NCBI GenBank assembly: GCA_003344405.1
Contig: NOWV01000005.1
Span: forward strand, 1,154,394 to 1,218,393
Length of the DNA: 64,000 bases
Direction of reading: 5' to 3'
Origin: Trichoplax sp. H2
Lineage: Eukaryota > Placozoa > Uniplacotomia > Trichoplacea
Positions 41,761 through 53,536 of this stretch are shown piece by piece. A program made the position numbers and the translations under genes. How positions within the stretch are numbered: the first letter of the stretch is position 1; each line of letters starts with the position of its first letter. The notes beneath the pieces were generated by a model. It saw only the letters and a program-made list of their open reading frames with translations, was not told the origin of the DNA and searched no databases.

Positions 41761-42337
41761 TTATGCGGTAAATTTTATCAAGCTTTAATCAGTAAACCAG
41801 AATAAATCAGCTGCTATTCTGCGCATTACAGTACACCAGGTACCAGCTAATTTATTGAATAGAAATAATTAAACTTCAAACCGTTACAAAGTTTAAATAC
41901 CTATTTATAGGTTAAAAGTTTATTCAGTAATGTGGATATGAAGCTTGGAAAAAGCAGCTACGCCAGCTAAAATCAGGCATTGTTATTCTAAGTTGCGTCA
42001 AAATAACTGTTTTTTTCTTATTGTAGTTATCTAATCTGAAACGGCCAATTAATGTAAGGATCAAAAATGTAAAATTAATTCCTTAATGTTATATAAGATC
42101 TCTCTTATTCTATGCAAGTCTATGATGTACAAGTGCATATCACGGAATAGAAGTAAATTAGTTTTAAACATCTTATAACTCACAAAAATTTTATTATGAA
42201 AGAATCTTTAACCTCTAATAGCTTAGGACTTAATATATCATTCGGGCTAAAGAATAGTATAGGCATATCAATATAGTCATTTTAAGCTTTTGAGGTATAA
42301 TTTCTTGGCACAGCCAGAAAAATATTTCAGCTTTCAA
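41761..42337. other. 3' flank of gene B
   Basis: AT-rich sequence that probably holds the 3' untranslated region of gene B, read on the minus strand. No other gene seen. Confidence 0.5.
42190..42195 (-). terminator. Candidate poly(A) signal of gene B
   Basis: AATAAA on the minus strand about 140 bases after the stop codon of gene B, a typical 3' UTR distance. The hexamer alone is weak evidence in AT-rich DNA. Confidence 0.35.
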
Positions 42338-45300
42338 TTAGATAGCCATTGACAATCTTTGAACATCTGAGTAATCATTAGTGGTAGTTTCAATGCTTTG
42401 CGGGTATATTCGTCTGAATATAGGTGTACATAGAGCCCATAAAGGAACTGCAATAGCACTGATGACCATTATTATGATTGTAACTATGACCATCCAAGAA
42501 GGATAAGGCACTGCACTAGTTCTGATCTGTAGCATTATCGGAAAATAAGGTTCAAATTATAGGTTACATATAAGAATTAAACGTATGAGATGGAGCTAAA
42601 TTCGTTCATGGTAAGAATATCGAGATAAATTTCAATACATTATATACAATCTAATTTCCATTTTGAATTTCTTACCGGCTTGCCAACCCAAGCATGATAC
42701 TGGAATCTCGTATCAATGCCATAAGTTACAATTATGACCACTGATGTTAAAATTAAGATACACACACCAGCTAAAATAAGGCCAACAATTCTAAATGGTA
42801 AACGACCATCGTTGCTAGGCATAATTGTTCTTTCGGGATTGGCTCTTTTAAAGCAAAATTATTGTAGATAGATCGATAACAGTAGTTAAGTGATTAAACG
42901 AGCAATAAAAACAAGTATAATAAATTAGCGATGACATCTGGAAAAGATTTAGTAACAGGAAAGGCATAAATTATATGTGTAACATTTATATTTAATAGTG
43001 TAATAAATATCTTCTCTTGAGCTTAACTATGCTTGCACGAGTATAAAAATAGAAGTATATCGATGATACCATTACTATAATGTATTCAATGGAATGCTTA
43101 CTTAATTTCCGCTAGAATGCTAGTAGCTTAAAATAATTGTTATGATTATGCTAACCTGTGATACGAATCGTGGAAGGCAACAACGATACATTCGCTCATT
43201 GCAATCACCAGCAATGCCAAAGCTATAAAATGATTATCTGCAATTTCTAAATAATATCCACCAGATCTTTGGACAACGATTAAGCCAATTGCAAAGAATA
43301 AGCTACAAAGTAAAGCTATAGAAGGTAATAGGATAAAGATTTTTATTAAAATCAATTAATCTTTTTAAAAATAACTGATTTTATATAATGCCATGCTTTA
43401 CGACTAAAGAAATTGATAAATTTACAAATTGTTGATTAAGTAACGAAGGCAGTAAATTGCTGATTAAGAGAAAAGTAATACAATTTTACGTCATTCTAAT
43501 TTATAAAATTTCAATCTCATTTATTATTCACCATAGTGTGAAGATTACAAATTATAGTATGAAAGAACAGCAAAAAATATCGAATTATTCATCGGGAGTC
43601 TTAATTTGCACCATAGCCAAAGATCAACTCTGAAGTCTTATTAAATTATTCAATGGAATAAATACGGTAATAATGTAAAAAATGCTACGAAGATACATTC
43701 TCTTAAAAGGTTTCCTATCGATTCTGCAATTCTATCCGCAAATTTAAAATTGCTATAGTGCTAAATATCAGTGGTAGGTCATAAATGTATTTACTCAATG
43801 CAATGAAATATCAAATTATTTATCGATTGCCTTAATTTGCACCTTGGCTCAGATCTAAAAGCCTTAGTGGACTGCTCAATAGTAATAATGTAAAACTATT
43901 CCGAACCTACATCTTCCGAAAAGGCTTTCTATCGATTTTGCAATTATATCTATCTAAAAATTTTGTAATTGCTATAGTGCAAGTCTGTAAACCTTATTAG
44001 ATTCTTCAATAGAATAAATAGTAATAGTGCAAAAGTACTACGAAGATACAGCTTTTGAGAAACTTCCTACCAATTTTCCAATTCTATCTAGAAATTTTTT
44101 GATAGCTGTCGTATTGCATAACAGGGACAGGTAATAACTACATATGCTTAATGAAGCGACGTGAGGTATCGTTACTTAGCATAGCACTAACACGAAACGG
44201 ATAAAGTAAATCACCATACCTAGCACAATTTGTCTCGGCCACCTACTAAAGAAGCGAGTATCGCGAACAGATGTGGAGACTACTTCTATAATTCCAAATA
44301 AACTATCGATCCCCATCGTAAACAACATGAAGAAGAAGAGAGCAGACCAAACTTGGGCACCATGGAATTGTTGTAAAACTGTTGAAAATGCAATAAAGGC
44401 TAAGCCAGGACCTTGTCCAAACTAAAATTATCATAAAAAATCGTTCAATAGCATTGGATAAGTATCAGTGAGTAATAATCCAAATCAAAATGTAATAAAC
44501 ATAAGATCATCAGGTTTTCATTGAATGCAAATCTCCTTAATAAATAATATTTATGGAAGAACGCAAGATATACTAACTCAGAAAAGCACTATACATTTGA
44601 GTTCCGCAACCTTGCATCATTGTAGGCATTTTTTTACTTTATTTTAGGATATTTTATGAAGCTCTCTTTACTAGCATTAAAGTTTGCTGTTTCTGCTAGA
44701 TCACAAGATCTTCATAATTGTATTCTATTAAATCACTTGAATTTAAAAACTAAAAATCACCTAGGGACTATAAATATTGAGCTCGAAAATGTTATTATGC
44801 TTATAGGGTTAGCTATTGATCAAAATTTTCATATCAATTACGTGCTACATTATCGAAGGTAATTTAGCTTTCATTGCAACACACATTGATCAACAGAATA
44901 ATAGATAGCAAGTTACGTATGGTTAATCATTTGCCGCAAGAAAAATATTGCTATTCAATTTAGCCTATTTCATGGCAATATACGAACATACATTAAGCCG
45001 ATAAATAAAAATAAATTTCCTAAGGTATATGAATATAATAAAGAATTTCATGTATTCAAGATATAGATTATGATATAATTGGAAATAAAAGCTTATTGCC
45101 TTGTGACATTGGCAGATGAAAGTAGCTTATTTATTTACACTGAAAGACTGGCAGTATCTTGGGGGTTGCAGGTATTTTATTTTCACTTACGCTGAGTAGG
45201 ATTTTTCTCATGCTACAAGATCCATATTCTGTGCCGTTAAACGTTGCAGGATTGACCGAAGCCGTTTTCAAACACTGATTAAAGATCTGGGTTGCCGAAG

Positions 45301-48300
45301 ACCCGAGAATACTAAAGACTACTGTAGCGGCTAGTAGAGATGTTAGAGCATTAATAAGGACCACACTAACTGCATATCTAGCAGTTTTCATTTGCGGCGG
45401 GTTATAACTGCCTAAGGCGATATAAGCACCGAAACCGCCCCCTAGTGAGTAGAAAATTTGCGCCGCTGCGTCTTTCCAAACGTAAGGATTACGGAGAGCA
45501 GTTATCTAAAAATGGCGTCAAATAGGATTCATTTTTAGGCAAGCTTTTCTTAATTTATGGAATACACGCTACAGAAAGAGCTATCAAAATTTCTATAATG
45601 ACTCACATTAGGCCTAATAAGTTCTGCTAAGCCATTCTCATGGCCAGGCAACGTCATACCACGGACCAAGAAAGCAATTAAAAAGACATACGGAAGTGTT
45701 GCAGTAACATACACTACCTATCGAAAATTAAAGACAAATCATGAGACAACAAGAAGCGCATGAAAAAGGTGCAGTACAAAAATGAATCATTTGAAATTCT
45801 CATTTTCGTTAACTAAATTAAAATCCTAAATTTCTATATATTTGTATCTACGCTATAACTTGCAAATAATATGCATTAGTGCTTATACTCATTTTTCAGT
45901 CGTAACATTGGTGAACCTTGATTTGATCACGTTTACAGAAATAAAGAATAAAAAACATGATCTTATTGGTAGCTTTAGGGACTTCTAAGAGTAATTCCTC
46001 GCAGAAGCCTCTATGACTTACGCTATCCTACTTTACTGAATTATATAACGAAGAAGAACATCGCAATCAAGAACGAAGAAAAGGATAAAACTACGTTTGT
46101 TTTAGAAGGATTAATAGCACTTTTATATCAGCCCTCTATGCTCTCTATCTACGCTATAATTTGCAGATAAGTACATTCCAGTTGTAACATTTACAAACCT
46201 TGACTTGATCTTATTTACAGAAATGTAAAATATGGGGCATTATCGTAGCGCTTTTTTGCTGTCCAAAAATAGTTTGAAAAACGACAGTTAACGTGATTTT
46301 ATTCTGTGAATTGATACTAGACCATTATTTGTCACTAGTATTCTTTTTGATAGCTTACACTATCCTACTTTTATTGATATATTTGACAAAGCAGGACATT
46401 GCAGTCAACAACCGAAAGAATAAAAGTCCCTATACTTTAGAACGATTAATAACATTTACGTCTGCTCTCCAGCTATATAGCAAACTAAATAACTTAATTA
46501 AATGCAATAAAATATATTGCCGTGATAAATTTATCACTATCGAACGTTTACAATATTGCTACTTCTCCATCTTATCCTACGGTAAACGTTCTCAAAAGGT
46601 AAGTATAATCATAATAAATTCTCATTTTTAGCACATGCTATCGTCCTAGCGATAGATCCATACATCTACAATTTTTATTAATTGATCTAGGTGATTACTA
46701 AATTATGAATAATTTTAGCAGCCATAGTTGATGAACTAAGCTATAGACTTCTGAATGCATCATAAGGTAGTGAATAATCAAAGTTTGAACATTCATTTCA
46801 ATTTCTTCCTTTACATTTTTTTCAATCTAGCCATTTTTCGTATCATTTATTTCTCGTTGTTAAAGATTATTAAATAAGCACATTAATTTAGATTACCTTA
46901 ATAAGTTTACGTTCGTATTCATAACGTTATCATTGCAAAAAGCATAAATCCGTACTATTAAATAATGGTCACTAAGTTGCTTTCGTGAAATGTCCTTAAG
47001 ATATTACAGTAGCTGTTTTATGTCCTTCAACTAACTTAGAAAACCTACTGAGAGAAGACTGACTTCTCCTATAAAATAATACGACTGCTAATCAGCGTAA
47101 AACTAGCTTGCTTAATTAGCACTTTTGTTGATTGGACATACAGATATAAATAATCATAAATAACCACAATAAGTGCCTCTTTGTTGTCTACCGAAACTTC
47201 TAAACAGCAATTCCAACGAACTATAATTTATTAGCGTGTAACTTAGATATAAATTAGGAACATGGTTTCGTAATAATAAAATAGAAATATTTCCAAAGTA
47301 GTAAATTTATTCCTAGTTCTAATTGACGTCTGATAGCAATACTAAGATGTGGTATGTATAGTTTAATTAATGTTGAGGCATGAGATGGATCAAGGAATCG
47401 AGTTGCAGCTGCGTTGGAGCCGAAAAGCTATATTTAATTTAAGAATAAAGTTATTCCTAATTATAGTTGGCGTTTAATATGAATACTAAGGCGAACTATT
47501 TATAACTATGGACTACTAGCACAAAAATCTAGGTTCTCTTCTATTAGTCGATGTCATAACTTAAAATTTTTAATATGCGAGATAGATCAAGAAATCGAAT
47601 TGAAGCAATGTCGGAACAGAAAACTATTTTAAAGTTGAAAATAAATTATTCCTAGTTATAGCTGTCGTCAGATATGAATACTAAGATGTACTACGATAGC
47701 CATGGACTACTAGAAGAAAACCTAGGTTCTCTTCTAGCGGTTGATGGTATAGCTTAATAAATTTTAATGTATGAGATGGATCAAGAAATCGAACTGAAGC
47801 GGTGTTGGAACAGGAAAACTATTTCAACTTGAAAATAAATTATTCCTAGCTGTATTTGGAATACTAAGGCGTAGTAAGTATAGCTTCAGAAAATATTAAT
47901 GGCTGAGAAGGGTCAAGAAATTGAATTGACGCAGTATTGGAACAGAAAAATTAATTTAAACTTGAAAAAAGTTTCTTCCTAATTATTGATAGCATTTGGT
48001 AGCAATATTAAAGTGTGTTACGCAGTTACAATGCGTAAGCTCGTTGTAATTATTGAGTAATATTAAATATCGTTTTTGTGAATTGACGTTTTATTAATTA
48101 TCGTTTCTTCATATAATTTATTTAGTCTTTGATTAATATGAAAATGCACTGAAGACCACTTTTTAGTTAGTTAGTTAGTTAGTCGCTTAGGTAGTCAACT
48201 AGTTTGTCAATTGCTATTGAATTATCAAGACATCTTCAGTAATAAATAGTAGTAATTCTCTGACTACCTCGTCTACACTATCAGCGACGCTATAACTATA

Positions 48301-50640
48301 CTATAGTATTTGGTCGTTGGAACTGATCTATTTGGTGATGTCGCTAATCACGTCTCTTGAAGTCAGTAAGAGATGTTTTTCATTAGCGTTGGCGAATGTA
48401 GACTTTGTCACTGGTGGTGGTGGTGGGATATACGTATAGCTTAATAAATATTAATGCGCAAGATGGATCAAGGAATCGAGTTGTAGCTGTGTTTGAGCAG
48501 AAAATTTATTTCTAGTTATAATTGGCGTCTAATAGCAATAATAAGGTATGCTACGTATAACTATGGACCTCTAGAAGAAAACTTAAATTCTCTTCCAGTG
48601 GTCCATGGTATAGCTAAGTAAATATTAATATGCAAGATGGATCAAGAAATCAAAATGAAGCTGTATTGCAACTGGAAAACTATTTTTAACTTGGAATAAT
48701 TTATTTATTAAGGCGTGGTACGTATAGCTTAAAAAATATTAATGTACGAGGAGGATCAAGAAATTGAATTGAAGCGGTGTTGGAGATGGAAAACTGTTTT
48801 CAACTTAAAAATAAATGATTCCTAGTTATCGACTGCGTCTGGTAGCAATATTGAGGTGTGCTACGTATAGCTTAAAAATATTTAATAATGCGTGAGATAG
48901 ATCAAGAAACCGAAATGAAGCTATGTTGGAACAGGAAAACTAATTTAAACTTAGAAACAATCAAATAGACTTGTAGATTAGTGTATAGTTAAGAATTTTA
49001 CCTTGCCACTTGATTTGATCCCTTGCATCAAACAGAAATAAAGGATTATCCATCCCGCAGCTAAACAAATTATGGCTTTCCAGTAAATACCGCCGCCATC
49101 ATTGATAGAATGGGTTGCATCGAGCGTTTCCTTATAAAAATAATACACCGCTGGTTGAGCTATACTGCATTCAGGATCAACCTTAGCATGAGTAAAATTG
49201 GATTCATTACGAATAATTGGACATTGGCTCCAAGGCAATGGAGATCGGAAGGAATTGGAAAAGTAAAATATACTATAGCCCAAGACAGCAGCATAGTAAG
49301 AAGCTCCAATGCAACAACAAATACATGAAGCGATTCCGATACCACGAGCGTAAGGAGAAATGGCCCCCCAAGCTAATAATGGGCCCTTTTGAAATTTTTG
49401 GCCAACCAATAATTCAATATAAGTTAGAGGAAAGCCGATGATAAGTGTCATGACAGCATAAGGAATTAAGAAAGTTCCTATAAAGCGATCAAAAAAATTT
49501 CCTTGAATCAACAAGTGTGTATTGCCATACTGTATAGCATGAAATCGCATTAGCTGGAATATTGCCGATCGATTTAATTTATGGAAAACAAGAAAATCAA
49601 TTTCGATTTTTCTATAACAACTGCTATGACTACTTTAATCTAAATGGATTAATTTATCGTTGGCCAAGCAAAAAGCAATCTATAGATTAGGCGCTGTATG
49701 ATTTTATCCAAGATTAATAACTCCAAGTGGGTCTACTTCACTTCAGTAATAGGCGTTTCCAGTCCTGCTTTCCTTCTAATGTAAATGCAAGCACATTTAT
49801 TCGACATAGCAAGCATATATAAAGCTCTAACGCCAATACTAATGCTTATGAATTCAAAATCATATACTGTAGAAAAATGGCATTAAAGTTCTTAGCTTGA
49901 AAATAATAACTGATATTTTCTTGAAATTATGTGCAAGATATCGATAAAGGTATTAAGAAAGTTCTGATGACTAATGAACAAGCCAAAAATGAGAGGATAA
50001 AATGGATTGCCATAATTATAGCACAAAACTAACATCTCTCAATATGCAATTGATAAATAGTTGGATAAAAGTGCTGCTACATTTTAGCTTGATATTGAAA
50101 GAAAACGATAAGATGATGTCATATAGGATTTTGGGGAATGAAAAAGTTATTAAAAGTGACAACATTATCAACCAAAGTACACTCATGGCTGAATAGAGAT
50201 ATAGTACTATTTATTGAAGATATGATTCTTCTGTGACTAAAATTGAATAAAATAGGGTATAATTGGTATAGAGACTGATGATAGGTTTCCGTTTAACGTA
50301 GAGAAAAGTATTCGTCTAAAATTGGACGAGAATCGGCAAAATGTAACCGCCAATACGTCGTGTCTATATTGAGAATTATTTAATGGTAGCTATGATTCAT
50401 TTGTAAGACTACCGGTAAAATAGGTATCGCTAACTATCTTATTGCATGCACACAAACAGATAAAAGTTCAATTTAGAAATAGAAGTGATCTAGTCATCGA
50501 CTGTAATTACCTCCGCCATTTTTTTGACACATATAAGGAAATCGCCAGAAATTAGCAACACCAACAGCAAAACCAATTAATGACAAGAAAGCTTGGACTT
50601 TATTATCCCATTTATCTCGTTTTTGATCTTCCTGTTTCAT
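42338..50640 (-). CDS. SLC6-family Na+/Cl- symporter, gene B (8 exons, 583 aa, divergent)
   Basis: Exons in coding order are 50640-50511, 49477-49002, 45717-45607, 45505-45191, 44421-44220, 43315-43156, 42844-42676 and 42526-42338. Phases are 1,0,0,0,1,2,0, exactly as in gene A, and exons 3, 5 and 6 have the same lengths (111, 202, 160). An in-frame TAA lies 15 bases before the ATG, so the start is secure. Only about 15 residues precede TM1, which reads [14 protein letters not shown] (23-36). Loop 2 has Cys129 and Cys147 plus sequons at Asn134 and Asn137. Tyr50, Gln255, Ser259, Asn291, Ser295 (chloride site) and Asp383-Ser384 (sodium) are kept. It departs from the family at TM6 (DAAAQ for DAATQ), in the loop after TM6 (no Cys-x-Arg-Asp), and from TM10 to the C-terminus. 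Intron 2 is 3.3 kb. No stop or frameshift was found, so it looks functional. Substrate unknown. Confidence 0.94.
43540..44130. repeat. Array inside intron 5 of gene B, 2-3 copies of about 232 bp
   Basis: CTTAATTTGCACC at about 43600 and 43831 is preceded by CAAATTATTCATCG-like sequence and followed by TTATTAAATTATTCAAT, a GTAATAATGTAAAA block and CTATCGATT.TGCAATT. A third partial copy starts near 43980. The intron runs from 44219 to 43316. Confidence 0.8.
45840..46620. repeat. Two-copy duplication inside intron 2 of gene B, about 300 bp
   Basis: ATCTACGCTATAACTTGCA at about 45846 and ATCTACGCTATAATTTGCA at about 46147 start the copies. Both continue with CCTTGA.TTGATC..TTTACAGAAAT, an AACACTATCCTACTTT-like block and TTTAGAACGATTAATA. 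The 112-codon plus-strand frame at 46293-46631 is a by-product of the second copy. Confidence 0.8.
47230..48960. repeat. Array inside intron 2 of gene B, about 8 copies of 115-198 bp
   Basis: The anchor GAGATGGATCAAGAAATCGA and variants recurs near 47381, 47579, 47771, 47902, 48458, 48631, 48746 and 48891. It is followed by TGAAGC.GTGTTGGAACAG, AAAACTATTT, AACTTGAAAATAAATTATTC and CTAGTTAT blocks. The series is interrupted at 48040-48430 by unrelated sequence with a (TTAG)n tract at about 48162-48183 and GGTGGT repeats at about 48414-48427. Confidence 0.88.
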
Positions 50641-51059
50641 AGCTAACCGTATTTAATTTAATTTATGCAAGTGACAGCAGAAAAAATTAGGCGGTTAGTG
50701 AGGCAAATAAAGCGTCTGTCAATGAAAGAAATGAGGTTATAAAATGGCTTCCTAGATGAGATTGAGTGTAGGCGATACAGTATCAACAACGATAGATTTT
50801 CTATAGAATGGATTCTTTATAGGTTATGGTTAATATCAACTATAAAATGACAGTGTGGCAACTTTTTAAGGATACCTTCCTGTGATGCAATCAAAATATT
50901 ATGATTGCTTAACAAAAATATCGCTATCAGTGACGTGGACTTGATTCCATACCAAGCACCACTTGCTCCTTCCAATCACGGCTAATATAGAACAGCGTGT
51001 ATTCTATTCCGGATTGCGATGGCTAAGGGGTAATTTCAATTACCATCCAATAAATAATC
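50641..51059. promoter_or_regulatory. 5' flank of gene B
   Basis: AT-rich sequence immediately upstream of the gene B start codon (minus strand). No core promoter element could be fixed. Confidence 0.25.
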
Positions 51060-51450
51060 GCACTCAATAAAATCCCTACACGATAATCTGATGATATTGA
51101 TTTAACTAGAACGTCAAATTATTTCAGAATCATTAGATTCCAATTTGGCAATGACGACGACACAATCGTTTTTTTTATTAGTAGGATAGCACTAGTAGAG
51201 AGTAAATGCATTTATTTACTAAATAGAACGATCTCCATGATGCAGATGTTGGTATATGCTCCATTTACAAAGTGATTAATAGGTATAACGTTGATAATTA
51301 AAGTTAATGATGATTTCAGAGTCATCCAATTCTTATTTAGGGAATGATGATAATAATATCACTTTCCTTTCGGATTATAGCAGTAGCCAAAAGTGAATGC
51401 ATTTATCTACTAAATATAGTCATTATTATGATATAAATCCTGTTTAATTT
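51060..51450. repeat. Two-copy tandem duplication, about 192 bp
   Basis: ATTTCAGAATCATTAGATTC at 51121 pairs with ATTTCAGAGTCATCCAATTC at 51314, and GTAAATGCATTTATTTACT near 51203 pairs with GTGAATGCATTTATCTACT near 51395. Confidence 0.82.
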
Positions 51451-53510
51451 TCTGTTACAAAAGTGAGCAATATATAGAAAATTCATGATTGGAAATAATC
51501 ATGATTTAGGACAGGTTGATTACTACTCCAAACTTCCTTTAGACTGCAAGGATAATATTTGATGACGATTGTATGCATGGATTTGCTTGTAAAGTTGTGA
51601 AAACTTCCTAAAATTAACCCTACCAATGCTATATTATTGTGGCCTAAAAAGATTAGTTATGCATATAAGTATCGATCATAGAATCAATTTGGCCGGCATA
51701 ATATTGAATGGCAAACTAAAGATGTTTCCTTTCAAGTACGGTAATGATTGCGCCTTGTAGTTATTTATTAACGTAAATCAAAATCGCCATATGAGTAAGG
51801 AACATTCCAAAACAAAATCTCTTCCCATTGATGCTATAAAATTATTTCCTGCATTGAAAAAGAAAGCATTGCAAGTGTTGTTCAATTGCATGATGGATAG
51901 GTGCGAGTACACGGTCTATTGGTAAGAGCTGATAGATAATTATAGGTTAGATTTACACTCTAATCAACTCCAGAGAAAACTATTCACTATTACACTGTGA
52001 GAAGGATAAAATGTAAGCCAGCAGAGAACATTATAAGAGTATTCTAGCAAAAGTATCGCTTCCTTATCGATTACCTAAAGGTCTTTTGCAACATTGATAT
52101 CAAGTTATTATATCAAACCATCAACAAACAGATTGGCGAAATTGTATAGCTGGCTACACTGCAACATAACGATGTTTACCAGAAGTTATTCCAAGTAAAA
52201 AATATTTAAACTCAATGTTATAGGAGTTTCCTCTTTAAGCAAATTTGATCTTATTCAATGAGGGCAAATCATGCATGCGAATGTGTACGCATAGTATTCA
52301 GGTTAAGCTTCATCGCACATGTTTTTTACATTTAAGATGTGAATTCATTCTTTAAAATCATTCCTCTATCATCTCTCGCATATACGGGTCTAAAAGTTCA
52401 AGATAGAGAAATACTTCCGCGAATGGCAACTACAGTATAAAAATTCAGTATTTCCAGCGCTCTTCGCTAGCATTATCATCTAACCAATACGGTATAGAAT
52501 ATTTAAGCTTTCGATTATCGCCATTAAGTACAAACATACTTTAATTTAAAAGCTAAGCGCAAGTACATAGCAGACAGATAATTTGCTCAAAACGCTTAAT
52601 ACTACTATTGTTATTCTTAAAATTTTTCCATATAAGCACACATTTAAGTACGGTACTACGTACCATTGCTTAACTTAGCAGAATTGTTGTTATGCAATAC
52701 AGTAGTCGATCTTGTTAGTAATAAAGATCCAAATTTGCAATTGAGTAATTGGCTTCTCACCGATTTTTAAAGTGGAAATTCAGCGATGAGTATAAACAAT
52801 ACCATGTATATTGTATAGGCCTATTTTGACAGAAGCTTCCATTCTTCCATCCTTAGACCAATCAGCTAATTCTACTACCACGAAATTAATCCTTCCTACT
52901 TGCATCAGGTTACTACTGTACATGCACATCAGAATCTCTTAATTAAAGTTTTCAACAGATATTTAAAATTTATTCGATAGAATACGAAGAACGGGCAATG
53001 CTACCAATTACGGAATCAAATATTAGTTAATATACGAGTACTGTATGTGGCTTCAATACTATAATGTTTAAGTTAAAACGATTATATATGATGTGGTATG
53101 CTTTATAGGAGTAGCACACGTCTTATTCGTCACTTAATCGACGCACGCCTAAATAGCAACTAAAATACAAAGGTCCGTAGTCACACAAGCAACATACGAT
53201 AGGAAGTCGCTTTAAAATTATCATTTAGATGTACCTAAATGGTAATAAAATACTTTGACTCTACAGCTATACGAAATTTAGATAATTCTTAAGCAATACA
53301 GTTAAAACAGTCGGTTGATCATTCCAAAGACCATTCTCAGCATTTCTAAAATTACGTGGACATACAAGTATAATTTTATATGATGAAATTACACATTAAG
53401 AGCAGATTGAAAAGTGATAGCAGATTTGCTAATCACATTCAAATGTGTTGTTGAGGACATATGCTATTAACCATTGTTTCTTAGATATTCTGGAGTGAAA
53501 ATTTTCTTCC
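51451..53510. other. Intergenic DNA between genes A and B
   Basis: No gene or clear repeat recognised. TACTGTA/TACAGTA sites at 52431, 52698, 52914 and 53039 begin the dense cluster that continues to 62.5 kb. Confidence 0.5.
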
Positions 53511-53516
53511 TTTATT
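53511..53516 (-). terminator. Candidate poly(A) signal of gene A
   Basis: AATAAA on the minus strand, about 20 bases after the stop codon of gene A. It is unusually close to the stop, so a later signal may be used instead. The hexamer is common by chance in such AT-rich DNA. Confidence 0.35.
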
Positions 53517-53536
53517 AGTTTTAAAACAGCTATTTC

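Noticed and set aside
45320-45326. TACTGTA in exon 4 of gene B as a transposon scar
   Set aside because: It is in a conserved coding stretch (Ala-Thr-Val-Val-Phe) aligned without indel to gene A, so it is a chance match.
46293-46631. 112-codon plus-strand frame
   Set aside because: It lies antisense in intron 2 of gene B inside a two-copy duplication whose other copy is full of stops.
48162-48183. (TTAG)n tract as telomeric sequence
   Set aside because: The unit is TTAG, not TTAGG or TTAGGG, it is short, and it lies inside an intron.
49110-49441. Plus-strand frames of 72-74 codons
   Set aside because: Antisense shadows of exon 2 of gene B.
49478-49550. ATG at 49550 as the start of gene B
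   Set aside because: The 24 codons before GTFLIPY are intron sequence; the true first exon with TM1 is at 50640-50511.
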